Below are positions 49,158 to 60,183 of a stretch of 64,000 bases of DNA, piece by piece. The position numbers and the translations under genes are program-made. Origin of the DNA: Leptasterias polaris (lineage: Eukaryota > Echinodermata > Asteroidea > Forcipulatida > Asteriidae). The notes under the pieces were generated by a model. The model was not told the DNA's origin. It ran no database searches and was given only the letters and a program-made list of their open reading frames with translations. Within the stretch, counting starts at the first letter, position 1. Each line of letters opens with the position of its first letter. Where the stretch lies: the NCBI GenBank assembly GCA_037783415.1, contig JAZGTN010000230.1, positions 206,797-270,796 of the forward strand. Direction: 5' to 3'.

Positions 49158-50107
49158 CACAGTGGTTTAAAACCCTATAGGACCCAGACATCGACAAATT
49201 TCAGTACAATAATCGGTCTAAATATCTTTATACTATCTCAAGCATGTCTCAATGTCATCTTAAGGCAGATAAAACTTGGTCGTCAACACACACTTTACCG
49301 ATCCGTGTGATGATTCACAAATTTTGTGACAAAAAGAGGAAGTGCGCCCTCTTGTGGCTGTTTTTATGATGAGCTACATCTCATTCGCTCGTCCCCAGCG
49401 CCTTGGTCTATCCAAGACAAGGCAAGGCGCTGGGGACGAGCGAATGCATCTCTTTGAATATTTTAAGTCAACAGAGGGCGCTGAACTTCCTGTGCTAAAT
49501 GATGTTTTTTTTGTTAAAAACAGTGTTTTGAAAAATCTAGTTTTCGGGAGTAAAGTCGCTAATTTGAAGTGAATTACTAACAACCGCGACGGGTTCAAAT
49601 TTATCAATTTATAATGTAGTTTTGGCTTTTCATCCAGGCCGTTAATGGCGTATTTTGAAGACATGGGACATTAATTATTTTCAGATTGTACTATTTTGGG
49701 ACATTTAAGTCAAAGATTTCAAAGCATTTTTTTTGTATCATCAAAATTTTGGTCCGTTTTTTATTTTCTATTAAATAGGTTACCTATTAAGGTAATTTTC
49801 AGGCAATATATTTTTTTATTTGGGTTTGATTAATTAATCTACCCAATCAGTTTCCCTTGTGGTTTATTATTATGCAATATTTGTTTCTCAAACAAATTTC
49901 AATATGCCTTCGCAGATACTTTTTAAAACATTAGGATGTGTGATTTTTACTGTTTAAACTTATGTCATTTTATACAACGAACTACAATTCCTTAAAAAAA
50001 GGTTAAAAATCCTCTAGAAAACAGTTCTTCATGTTCAAATTAACAAAAATATGTAATTATCTCATAAAAAAAAATCGGACCCGATGTCTAGGTCTTAAAC
50101 CACTGTG
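49158..50107. mobile_element. Nested TIR element with CACAGTGGTTTAA ends
   Basis: A 950-bp insert within the TTAA-flanked MITE. Both ends read CACAGTGGTTTAA inward (13 bp), followed by related GACCCAGACATCG / GACATCGGGTCCG sequence. No target duplication is clear; the right flank has an extra CATAGCAT. No transposase frame is visible, so it is non-autonomous and its superfamily is unassigned. Confidence 0.6.
49337..49491. repeat. Strong fold-back with 24-bp perfect arms
   Basis: CATTCGCTCGTCCCCAGCGC... at 49382-49405 pairs perfectly with 49423-49446 across a 17-nt loop. The pairing continues imperfectly outward to AGGAAGTGCGCCCTCTTG (from 49337) and CAGAGGGCGCTGAACTTCCT (to 49491). The GC-rich stem stands out in AT-rich surroundings. 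It could form a stable hairpin in RNA or DNA. Confidence 0.85.
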
Positions 50108-50489
50108 CATAGCATAGACCAGTCTCACTTAGTGTATCTCAACATATGAATTAAATAACAAACCTGTGAAAATTTGAACTCAATTGGTCGTCGAAGTTGA
50201 GAGAGAATAATGGAAGAAAAGACACCATTGTCGCACAAGTTGTTTGCTTTCAGATGCTTGAATTCGAGTTCTCAGCTGAGCTCGATTTCAATTGAAATAT
50301 TTTAGTGACAAATGATTTCTTTCTCAAAAACTACATTTCTTCAGAGGGAGGCGTTTCTCACAATGTTTTATACTATCAACAGCTCTCCGTTGCTCTTTAC
50401 CAAGTAAGTTTTTATGCCAACAATTATTTTGAGTAATTACCGATAGTGTCCAGTACCTTTAAATAGGTGCAACAAATTGTACTATGAGT

Positions 50490-52841
50490 TTAGTTTGCCT
50501 CATCTGAAGAGACATCATGAGTTGGCAAATTGTTGTCCTTATCTCCTGATGTGTCTGGCGCCCGCCTCTTCCTACCACCATGGCGATCCTTTGCCCCATC
50601 AAACCAATTAACCAGAACCGACCGGTACTCCCTGTCGGTAACATCCGCATACCGCTTCCGGATAGCATCTGAAAGTGACAAATTGAAACAAGAGTCAAGC
50701 AGTTGAGAGAGTGAGACAAAAACATCTTTGTGAAAGCTTTTGTTCTCAAATAAAGATCATCAACCGATTTGTTTCCTTATATTATGTGGTTTTCGGGTAA
50801 CTGTTTTATTTGATTAAGTTTAACCAGATCAGTTGACCAGTAGACTGCATTTTGTAGTAAAAAAATTAAGGTTTTCAGAAATCAAATAAATGTTAACAAT
50901 GAGCTGCAAAAGTGGTAGCCTACAAATTAAATAAAAATAGGTTCTATAATCTTACATGGAGAGAAATAACGTTTCACAGTTTCCAAAGCAAGCACTTTCA
51001 ATGTCTTCAGTATTATCAAACTTGGATTATTAGAGTTGGCTGTGTGACTAATGTGGAAATTTAATTATGTCTATGTCCTCAAAGTAAACTGTGATCCATC
51101 AACTAACTGTGGTAGTGCTAGGAAATAAATAGCTGGAATTAGTACAATCTACCAAAAAATCAAAGCTCATCGATTAAAAGCAAAAGACTGTGTAGGTTTA
51201 TGACAGTTTATTTTTTATTTATTTTTTTGCTGGATTTGGGGGACTAAATGATTTTGTTTTACGCATCACCTGGAAAATTCCATTGGTGCAATTTAAACTT
51301 TCAGTTTTCGTGGTATTTTATACATGTCACTTAAAGGCAGTGGACACTATTGGTAATTACTCAAAATTGTTAGCATAAAAACTTACTTGGTAATGAGCAA
51401 CAGAGAGCTGTTGGTAGTATAAAACATTGTGAGAAACGGCTCCCTCTGAAGTAACGTAGTTTTTGAGAAATAAGTTATTTTCCACGAATTTTGATTTCGA
51501 GACCTCAGAATTAGATTTTGAGGTCCCGAAATCAAGCATCTGAAAGCACACAACTTTGTGTGACAAGGGTGTTTTTTCTTCCATTATTCTCTTGCAACTT
51601 CGACGACCAATTGAGTTCAAATTTTCACAGGTTTGATGTTTTGTTCATATGTTGAGATACACCAAGTGAGAAGACTGGTCTTTGACAATTACCAATAGTG
51701 TCCAGTTTAAAAAATAAAAAATAAATCCTAGTTATAGTACACAATGTGATTCAATGACTTTACATTGTCAACCAGCACCCAACACAGAAACAAACAAAGC
51801 AAATTACAAAAAAAAAAGGAGAGAAAACAAAATCGGGAATCGTTTTGTTTTTCATTGTTTTGTTTCTGTTTTTTTCTTAAACCAATAACCATGTACAACC
51901 AATGACAGGAATATATCCTTACCAAATATTGATTTGTACAAGAGGAGATGTTGGAAGCTTCTCTTCCCCGTCTTCCCTTTACCACTGAGGTTGTACCTCG
52001 ACGCTACGTCATGGTAGAGGGTCTCCTCCAGCATTTTCCTTACCCCCTCCGTAATATTACGCCCATTGAAGGCCCCAAGATGCCAAATCTGCAAAGAATG
52101 TAATCAAAGAGCAAACGTGTTTAAGGTTTACACTACAGCTGTGGTACATCAGTCCTGAATGACACAAAGTGTGAAAACCCATCTCCCATTTTGCTTGACA
52201 TCTTTTTCACCATTGTAAGAGAATGGAGGTATCCTCATATTGATCAGTTGTATAAAGAGGCAAATTTTTGTCAAATTCAATTCCAAAACAGTTTCGAGGG
52301 TAGACCAAGGAAAAATTTGGGGGTCAGATTCCCTTTCCAAATTGGACATTTTTTTCCACGAGCCTGCTCTTGTAGAATCAATGCATTATTTTCTCGCTAT
52401 CTAATGGCACATGTAACCCCTATTGCTGATTATCTTTCCTGTTTTATTCACCAATTTCTGTCAGTGACATTATGAGGTCTAAATGATGGCATGAATATGT
52501 TTTACTTCTTTTAAACCTTAACTATTTTGTTCCCTAGAATTCATAAATGGTAGCTTAACAAAGATTCTGCCTTATCAATATAATAGTTAAAGCGCTCAGT
52601 GAATCCTATCAAGGGCCTTCCCAGTTATACTTAAAACTCACCACTCTGCTCTGGAAGGCTGCATCTTGCAGCCTCCTTTCAAAGTCATTGATCTCCTCTT
52701 GAGTCTTTAGGGGAAACATATTCCCCAAGCTCGTAGGGTTGTCTGAAGGAGGTTCAGACCTTTCCTCCCTCAACTTTTCTATCTTTCGCCGAATGGCCCT
52801 CTGATCGACCTTAATCTCCTCAAGAGATTTGAAGATGCGGT
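50490..52841 (-). CDS. DUF4806-domain protein gene, copy 2 (3' exons)
   Basis: Three minus-strand exons are supported: 52642-52841, 51923-52088 and 50490-50668 (stop TAA at 50490-50492). Phases fit at every junction (2 then 0, 0 then 1, 1 then stop). The first encodes a charged coiled-coil-like helix (IFKSLEEIKVDQRAIRRKIE) followed by NMFPLKTQEEINDFERRLQD, the DUF4806 entry motif. The 166-bp middle exon encodes the core (GRNITEGVRKMLEETL, RYNLSGKGKTGKRSFQHL). The last encodes the closing segment ending in a basic patch (GGRKRRAPD) and an acidic tail. Exon boundaries and phases match copy 1 in the transposon, including the identical 166-bp exon length, but the proteins are well diverged. The molecular function is unknown. 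Upstream exons were not found; the frame is intact over the part seen. Confidence 0.75.
51335..51706. mobile_element. TTAA-flanked MITE in an intron of DUF4806 copy 2
   Basis: A 372-bp element begins AGGCAGTGGACACTATTGGTA and ends TTACCAATAGTGTCCAGT, flanked by TTAA at 51331-51334 and 51707-51710. It contains an inner inverted repeat (GATTTCGAGACCTCAGAATT / GATTTTGAGGTCCCGAAATC near 51495-51536). The right TIR has lost a few terminal bases. It lies in the last intron and explains part of that intron's extra length compared with copy 1. Confidence 0.82.
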
Positions 52842-55800
52842 CTAAAAATAAAGACAGAAGTAAAAACAGCAGTAAAATGCAGGTATCATGCATTACTATG
52901 AAAATCTTTTATTTGAAAACCCAGTGAAATCTCTGCAAAATGCCATTTTCGTGTGAATTTCAAGAATTAATTATTTCATTGTCACAGAATTTTCACCTTT
53001 TCCACATTAATAAATGCCCTTTATCATTTAACAATTCCTGAATGGAGCTTTTTCTTTAAGCAACACACCTGGTCAGCCCTGAGGGAAGACTGGTGTGTTA
53101 TGCATTTATTTTGCAGACACTGCCTTATAACTAATAATATTCACCAAGAGATCAAATGACTTTGTTCGCTAAGTCCACTTTGATACATATGTTAACTTTT
53201 TTAAACAATCAGAAATAATTATGCATGTATAATTTTTTGTTTGAATATTGCTGACCAGTTTGAAGAGTTGCTGTCACGACATCATCTGGAGTAAAATAAT
53301 TTAACACCTTTGCATTGTGGTTGAAACAATGTTTTGTTATTACCAGTTATTTGCAAATGTTTATAAGGACGTTAATTATTGTGAGGATCCCAACAATAAA
53401 TATGTTTAAAATTATTAACTCACCAATATTGGCATTGGCGGATTGCTTTGTGATAGGCCTACTGGAAATGAAAGCATAACATTTGTCGAGTCTTATGATT
53501 ATGGGCCTCACCATTAAAAACAGCTGTTTTAAATGTAAACCTATGTTTGGATCAAATCGGTAAAACAAAATCGGACCAGCATCTGTAGACCAATAAACTG
53601 ACTTAATGAGAAAATCTCGGAATAAATATTGAAATTGTAAATTACAGAAAACAGCTACGGTGTTGATACCGTCCTCCTCTGCTTCTAGTTCGTTGTTCTC
53701 TCCAGTCGCGGTAGTAATCAATGGCCACTTTCCCGGATGCTTAATCTGTCAATCTTTGCAGTGCAGTATTCATCCACTGCAATTAAAATGGTTTTGATAA
53801 AACAAAACATTATTAGTATAAAATACTATGTTATACAATTATGCAAACAATTTCGGTTTACAGACAGATACAGATATGACTCAACAAAGTGTAGACTAAC
53901 TCTGTCTCATGACCGGGGGTGAAAAGTACACAATTTAAAACACCATTTCACGGGGGTTGGTTTTTGATTTTGTATTTATTTTATTGTGTTTAGATCGAGC
54001 TCCCTAGGCTGAATCTAGAAGAAACTTAAACCCTCAAATACGTGAAATGAAATTAAGAAGTCAAAAAGAACACTCAATGGAAGAAGTTTATTACATCATC
54101 ATTTCATAGTGTCCGCTATAACATCGAGTATTTGATAATTGTTTGGAAACTAAAATTACCAAAGTTTTTGACTGATGCATGAGACTAATTGTTAATGACA
54201 AATGTATGTACATTACAAGAAACTGTTTTCAAACAACAATACACCTGATATCAATGAAAATGTATTACACTCACTTTAAATTCCCGGTAAAATCGAATCA
54301 TCAGCGTCTGGTGTTTTCGAACAGCAAACCTCATAACACTTGACAGTGTACTCTATCAATCATCAGTATAATTCCCTGTTTAAATATAAATAAATAAAAT
54401 TTTCAGTTAATCATACATTGGTATAAATTCATAACGTTGTGGAGTCTGTTCAGTGATCAATTCATGGAGTTTGATATACAGAATGAGTATTAATAATACT
54501 GATGGTGCAGGATACGTTATAAAACAGATGGTCAGTCCACGTGATTGAAAACAGTTTCACCATGGCATTTTCTTACCTCATGGAGTCATGGTTTCATATA
54601 ATTATAAAATATGAAAATATACATTTAAATCAGGCTTAAAATATCCAATCTCAAGAGTATATTAATATTATAGCCTAAACAATCAAACTCACCAACTCCA
54701 TGTTTCTTGTGGTGGATGTGCTGACTAGAAGTTATACGAATTGGTTGCGATTTGTAGAGTAAAGGGCTGTAGTGGCGCATTGAAACGACTTGATAAAAGC
54801 AGAGTATATGTACTCGGTATGCCCCAATGACCGTTTGTTTTGTGAAAACAAAATTTTCAAAATGTCGTGTCCTTCGTGTCGTGTCGTGTCCTAAGCTTAG
54901 GCCTACTGATCCGGAATAACACCGAGGAATTTCTGGGGTGCAGGCGTGAAAGATTTATCACTCGGCAGCCCTGCAAATCGCTTGCGTCCGGCTGGCTACC
55001 CTTTGACCTGCGGTCAGCCACAATAAACAATGTTGATTATTCTGCATCCAGCCAAGGTCGTTTCCTTTGGCTGTACAAGTCTTGTGAATGAAATGTGTCT
55101 TAAATTCTTGGTTTTGCTGAGCCTATAGTTTTATCGGGGATCGATCGTCTTTGATACTCGCCTTTACTAAATCCATGACCTCCATGCTAAATCATACGGC
55201 TATTTCTAAATAAACTTATTCCTCAACCTACATTCTCATTATTGTCCAATCACTTTCGGCGATATACATTTTTCACAATACAATCGAAACAACTTTGATT
55301 CAAAGGATGGCAAGTTTTCTGATAATACTTTAATTGTTTTCGTAGTAAAATATGAAATCCCATCTATGCATATTTATAATTGTCATAAGACAACTTCATT
55401 AGGTGGTTTTTTAAAGAGATTGCCAGTCATGGAAATGTGAGCATAATGGTGAGGTTTGAACTATATGTATTTATAGAAATGTCAATTTTAATATTATAGA
55501 AAAAATAGCTAATTGTTTGCTCCATGGAGGTATAGCAATAAATCCATGGTTGATCACAATTATGTTTCGAATACTAGAATATTTATTCATGTTTAATTGA
55601 TAGATTACAGAATTAAGGGCCGTTCTTCTGAACACCAGAAGAAGTCCAATCTCTATCAAGACAACGCACTGGGCTAGTCAAGGACGTACGGATTTTTAGT
55701 ATTTTCTCAAACAATTAATTATAGACTATATCGGAAATTAAGGGGGCATGTTACTAGGGTGGAGATGTTTTCCCCCGTTGATCGTGAGTAGCGTTCGGAG

Positions 55801-56640
55801 AATGAAGGCTTTGAATTATTTTTTAGCCAGCTATCTATAGACATTAATTACAGGTGGCTAAATTCATTAATTGTTTTAATTCAGTATTCACCAATTACGC
55901 AATTTCAAAAAAATCCACGTACGCAATATTTCGACAAAACTACTGTCACTTATTATACGTTTAACAAATAGAAAATTCATCATATAGGCCTAACATGAAC
56001 AATTTACTTGATTTTCTTTCGATAAAAATCATGATTGTTCTACGTTTTGCATACAAAAGTTTTGAAAAGAGAAAATGACTTCAAGATCTAGTCGGGCTCG
56101 TCCTTGGGGTTATTAAAGAGGGTGACTAGAATATATTGACCCTCGACTGAAAAAATGAGAATGGTAAAAGCATGTAGGAAGGAATAGAAAGTAATTCAGA
56201 TTTGTTTACCTCTTTTCTGAAAGAGATCGACAGTTGTTTTTATGCTCCCACCGGGACGAATAATAAATTTGAGGTCAAAAAATAGTGGCCTTTATATTTC
56301 ATTTGTGGAAAGACTAAAAAATGGTTACCAGTTTATGTAAATGTTTTTACTACTTTGTCAACTTGCATACTGTTTAATGTGTTCTCAGTGTTATGTGCAA
56401 TAAAAAGTTTGAAATGTTAAACAGATTTTACTTGTGCATTTTATTTCGAAAGAATAATATAGGCCCTATATACAGTTTTAACATTTTTTTAAATTAGTGT
56501 TGTACATTCAGCTGCGGAAATGATTTTTGATTACTGTAATTTCATTCACAGGAACAAAGGCATTACTGCTTAAACTTTACAGTACGTACTGCAAGCATTG
56601 AAACAAATACAATAATATCCTAGTTTACTGCGATACACTA
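52842..56640. other. Stretch without a supportable gene
   Basis: AT-rich DNA. A GC-richer patch at 53650-53745 might be an exon of DUF4806 copy 2 (minus-strand reading PGKWPLITTATGENNELEAE), but splice sites and phase are not convincing. A small hairpin (AACACACC...GGTGTGTT, 53062-53099) and a GC-richer patch at 54930-55030 were noted. No RNA gene was recognised. Confidence 0.5.
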
Positions 56641-56972
56641 TACTGTTTGACTGTAAAAAATACAGTAACTGGCAGCCGAGTTGCCAGTAAATTACTGTCA
56701 TTTTTACAGTCTTATTAACAGTAATTACTGTAAAAAATACAGTAATTTACTGGCAGCTGAGTTGCCAGTAAGTTACTGTAATTTTTACAGTAACTTATTT
56801 ACAGTTATAACTGTAAAATATTCAGTAATTTACTGGCAGCTGAGTTGCAGTAACTTCTGTAATTTTTTACAGTAATTTATTTACAGTCATGACTGTAAAA
56901 AAACACAGTAACTTACTGGCAACTCAGCTGCCAGTAAATTACTGTAATTTTTACAGGACATTTTTTACAGTG
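56641..56972. repeat. Tandem palindromic repeat, ACTGTAAAAA/TTTTTACAGT type
   Basis: About four units of roughly 85 bp each contain CAGTAATTTACTGGCAGCTG, AGTTGCCAGTAA and TACTGTAATTTTTACAGT. Each unit is itself nearly palindromic, and the whole block starts with ACTGTAAAAAATACAG-like sequence and ends with TTTTTTACAGT, acting as outer inverted ends. It looks like a MITE amplified in tandem. Confidence 0.82.
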
Positions 56973-59168
56973 TGGTTATAATTAGATAGGGGGGTTGTTT
57001 ATTTTAGATGCTACGTGGAAGACTTTTACTAGGAAGCAAAGTACAGTTTGCAAGATCCTAAATTTTCTCAAATGGGGCAAACACTCATGCCTGTCTGTTG
57101 TCGGTTTACATGGCCTACACAAAAGTTTACAATGGGAAAAACTAAACAACCAAAACACGCATGTTTTGATTTACAGGGATTTTGACATTAAAAGAAAAAC
57201 CTTAAAAACAAATGCTCTTATTTTTAATACAATTATATTGAGACTTTTAACAATGATTAATACATTCAACGTTGTTTGTGTTCATTACAAAGGCTTTCAA
57301 ATACCCAGTATTCATTGTTAGGTATTGGATTGTAAATAGTAATATCGATATAACTATAGGGTTGATTTTTACTGTTTAATTCTTTGTAGGTACTTCAGAA
57401 AAGAGGATGCATTGATATTGGCTCCAAAACGATGTCTGTGTTCGAATGCAATGTTGGTTTTGGGTTTTTGCTTGTTTTGTTTGTTTTTTACTTTAGTACT
57501 AAAAATAACCTAGACACAAAAGCTAAAATTTGAGAAACATTTTGTCAATAATTCTCTGCAATAGGCCTACTCAACTTATTTACGACGGAATGGTGTTAGG
57601 CTCTGTACGGTGCTAAGGTTTTTTGGCTTGCATTTGTCCATGGATGTACATGTACATGTACACTATAGGAACTTACTTCCATGATTTTCCTTGCTCTATT
57701 GTGGGGGTCACGTTTGAAGGCCAGGTTTTGATGTGTCCCATGTCATGCATGTTGTCGAGCCATTGTAGGGGTCAAGCCTTTGCCTTTCTCCCGTAATTAA
57801 TTCATCCTTGCAACACTCAGCAGTGCAAAGGGTTTCTTAGCCGATCTTAATCCATGTCTGATTTTCGTGTAGACCTACATGTACACCTAGGCGGTACAAT
57901 AGTCAGGGCTTCAGAAGAGAAAATGTATGCACGCTTGGACCATTGTTGTTTTTTATCCTTTCTATAGTTAATTCTGGTATAAATTGGCATAACTAGTCAA
58001 TGAATATAACGTACATTTTCATGGTCAATTTCTCTCACCGGCATGTCTTTTTCTGAGTGTTGGGGGGGGGGGGGGGGGGGGGGGCACGATCGATGGTTTT
58101 CTTTTCTTGTTCGTTGTTATTGATATGCAGAATAAGTTGATGACAATGGGGCACTCCGATTCCTATATTGCACAAATAAAACAACTTTATCTGTTTCAAA
58201 ACATCACCCTCTGGCATATACTATAATTCAAGCCTGTTTTGAAAGAAGCTTTTGATAAAGCGGGATACATTTTGTTAGAATTACATATATGCCAACAGTC
58301 TGACTGATTCCTCATGAATGATCATGACTACATCACCATAAAGTCAGCTTTTCCTATGAACGACCTAGACAAAATAAAACGAAACACCTTGGGCTATTTC
58401 TATACACCTGTGTCCGAATGATGTTCATTAAAATATTTAAATATTAAGGCAGTACATTTTATTGCACATGTGCATCAAACAGATGCATGAATTAACATGG
58501 ATAATTTGTACTTTATTAAAACTCATATCAATAAAACATACTATTGAATTTAAAAATAAATTGAAACTGGCAGAAAATAGTCTTTTGTTGTGAGAATTTC
58601 TAGATGAGTCAACCATTTGGTGATTTGAAACGTTCAGAAGAGCTGGCTAATTCTTATAAACAAATAAAACAATCAGACCCCATAAAAATGTCCCTTTACT
58701 CTTTGTAGGCCTAATGTACACAGTAAAGCTACATCAGTTTGCCATTGACACAAATCCAACTTTGAACTATTTTGGTAGGTATAGCATGGTTAAGACTTTC
58801 GAAAGTTACAACAGAAAACCATTTTAATTTAATTTTTTATTTTTGGGGGGTAAAGTTTATTTACATTGGGAAATTTTACCTCGTTATCTCTAAAACCATG
58901 GAGGTAGAATTAAAACACTGCACCACTCATCGGGGAATGTTTTTTAAAGTAGGTCTAAAGCTTGGTAACGAGAAAGTTTTGTATAGCATCATACAGGTGT
59001 TGGATAATACCGTTTTACTGTTATTTTCACTAATAATCAATTTCCAAAATGTTTTTACACAGCAACTTTGACATCACATTTCTTCTGTTTGCTTTTAGTC
59101 CACAAAAACCACGATTATTTGTTTTTATTTCAGGTTTCCACTTCATTTACTTTTTGGGATATTTTGTT
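56973..59168. other. Stretch without a supportable gene
   Basis: AT-rich intergenic DNA with short open frames lacking codon structure or homology I can recognise. It contains a G homopolymer at 58062-58084 and the alternating motif GTACATGTACATGTACA near 57648. Confidence 0.5.
58062..58084 (+). repeat. Poly-G tract of 23 bases
   Basis: An uninterrupted run of 23 G. It can form a G-quadruplex on the plus strand and its length is likely polymorphic or inexact in the assembly. The Pro-rich minus-strand open frame across it is an artefact of the run. Confidence 0.9.
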
Positions 59169-60183
59169 GTTGTGTTTGTGCAACTTCATTTATCGATAAA
59201 ACATTTTGAAATTTAATTTAAATCAATAATTGTGTAATTTGCCACACACCATAGTTTGGAAGTATTTAATACACCAGCCAGAGACCAAAATTATACCTTC
59301 GGAGTCGTGATCACGTATTGGTCTGACTGTGCCCATGGAGGTAGAATTAGTAAAGATAGGTCTTGACCATGTCACCGAAGTGTTGTCTCCAAGGCAAATA
59401 ATGGACTCATTTTCTAAGACTCATTTTCATACTGATCGTATGGCATACTGCAGGTGGATGGAACATCCCTAAATAGATCTCTAATTATGTTGGAACAATA
59501 TAGCAAATAAACACCGAGTGTTAAATTGTGACAATGGCTCTTTGACTTCTGGATTCAAGGGTTTGCCAGAGTTCAGAGTACATGCGGGGTTGCCTGCTGT
59601 GTCTACAGGCACTATTACAGCACTGCAAAACTTGAAAATGTCCAAAAACGAGAGCTACGAGGATGTTTCTTAAAAGCAACATAAAGAGGTGTCTTAAAAC
59701 TCTGAACTGGCAAACCCTTGAATCCAGAAGTCAAAGAGCCATTGTCACAATTTAACACTAGGTGTTTATTTGCTAAATTGTTCCAACATTAATCTTGATT
59801 TCAGTCAATACCAGCACACCGACACCTGCTTGTATTCAGCCATTTGTATATGATATAGAACCCTCAGCCTGAAAACACTTCAGTTCATTCTTTCCCTAGT
59901 GTTTGGAATAAGTAGTCTGCCAACAATATCTGAAATTCCCTCACTCTTAATATATAATAGTTCTGGCACTTTCGAGACCTTTAGAGTTCTTCCAAATTAA
60001 TTATCATTACACCCCTATCAACAACAGCCTTTTTGGTGTACTTATTTCTTCGTTGTTCTTAGTTTTTAAAACTAAAGAATATATGCTCTTTCAAGTTATC
60101 TTGCTGCATGTCTATGGTTTTCCTTTATTATTTTTTTGTCATAATACATTTTGTTTCAACAATTTCTCTTTTATTGTTTCTTA
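59169..60183 (+). repeat. Direct repeat of about 1 kb, copy 1
   Basis: From GTTGTGTTTGTGCAACTTC onward this stretch matches 63000-64000 nearly base for base, with a few small indels (for example GAATTAGTAAAG versus GAATTAAAG) and scattered substitutions. Both copies end in my view only because the window stops, so the real length is at least 1 kb. It contains the fold-back at 59487-59789 and no credible coding frame. Confidence 0.85.
59487..59789. repeat. Fold-back element inside direct repeat copy 1
   Basis: Arms of about 90 bp are reverse complements. The left begins ATGTTGGAACAATATAGCAA and contains GACTTCTGGATTCAAGGGTT. The right contains CTTGAATCCAGAAGTC and ends TTGTTCCAACAT. The loop is about 120 bp. 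No coding potential is recognised. Confidence 0.85.

Larger units (their letters stand above)
49127..50458. mobile_element. TTAA-flanked TIR element (MITE) split by a nested insertion
   Basis: The left end AGGCACTGGACACCTTTGG and the inverted right end AGGTACTGGACACTATCGG form TIRs, flanked by TTAA at 49123-49126 and 50459-50462. TTAA duplications fit Kolobok or piggyBac-type transposition. Without the nested insert the body is about 380 bp and matches, in reverse orientation, the intact relative at 51335-51706 (shared phrases such as CAATTGGTCGTCGAAGTTG). The right end lies only about 30 bp past the stop codon of DUF4806 copy 2, so that gene's 3' untranslated region probably falls inside the element. 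Confidence 0.78.

Noticed and set aside
49342..49664. Open frames on both strands across the 49.4-kb hairpin
   Set aside because: They arise from the inverted repeat of a non-autonomous element and have no recognisable domain.
58035..58217. Minus-strand open frame with a poly-proline run
   Set aside because: The proline run is the 23-base G homopolymer read in reverse. No other coding evidence.
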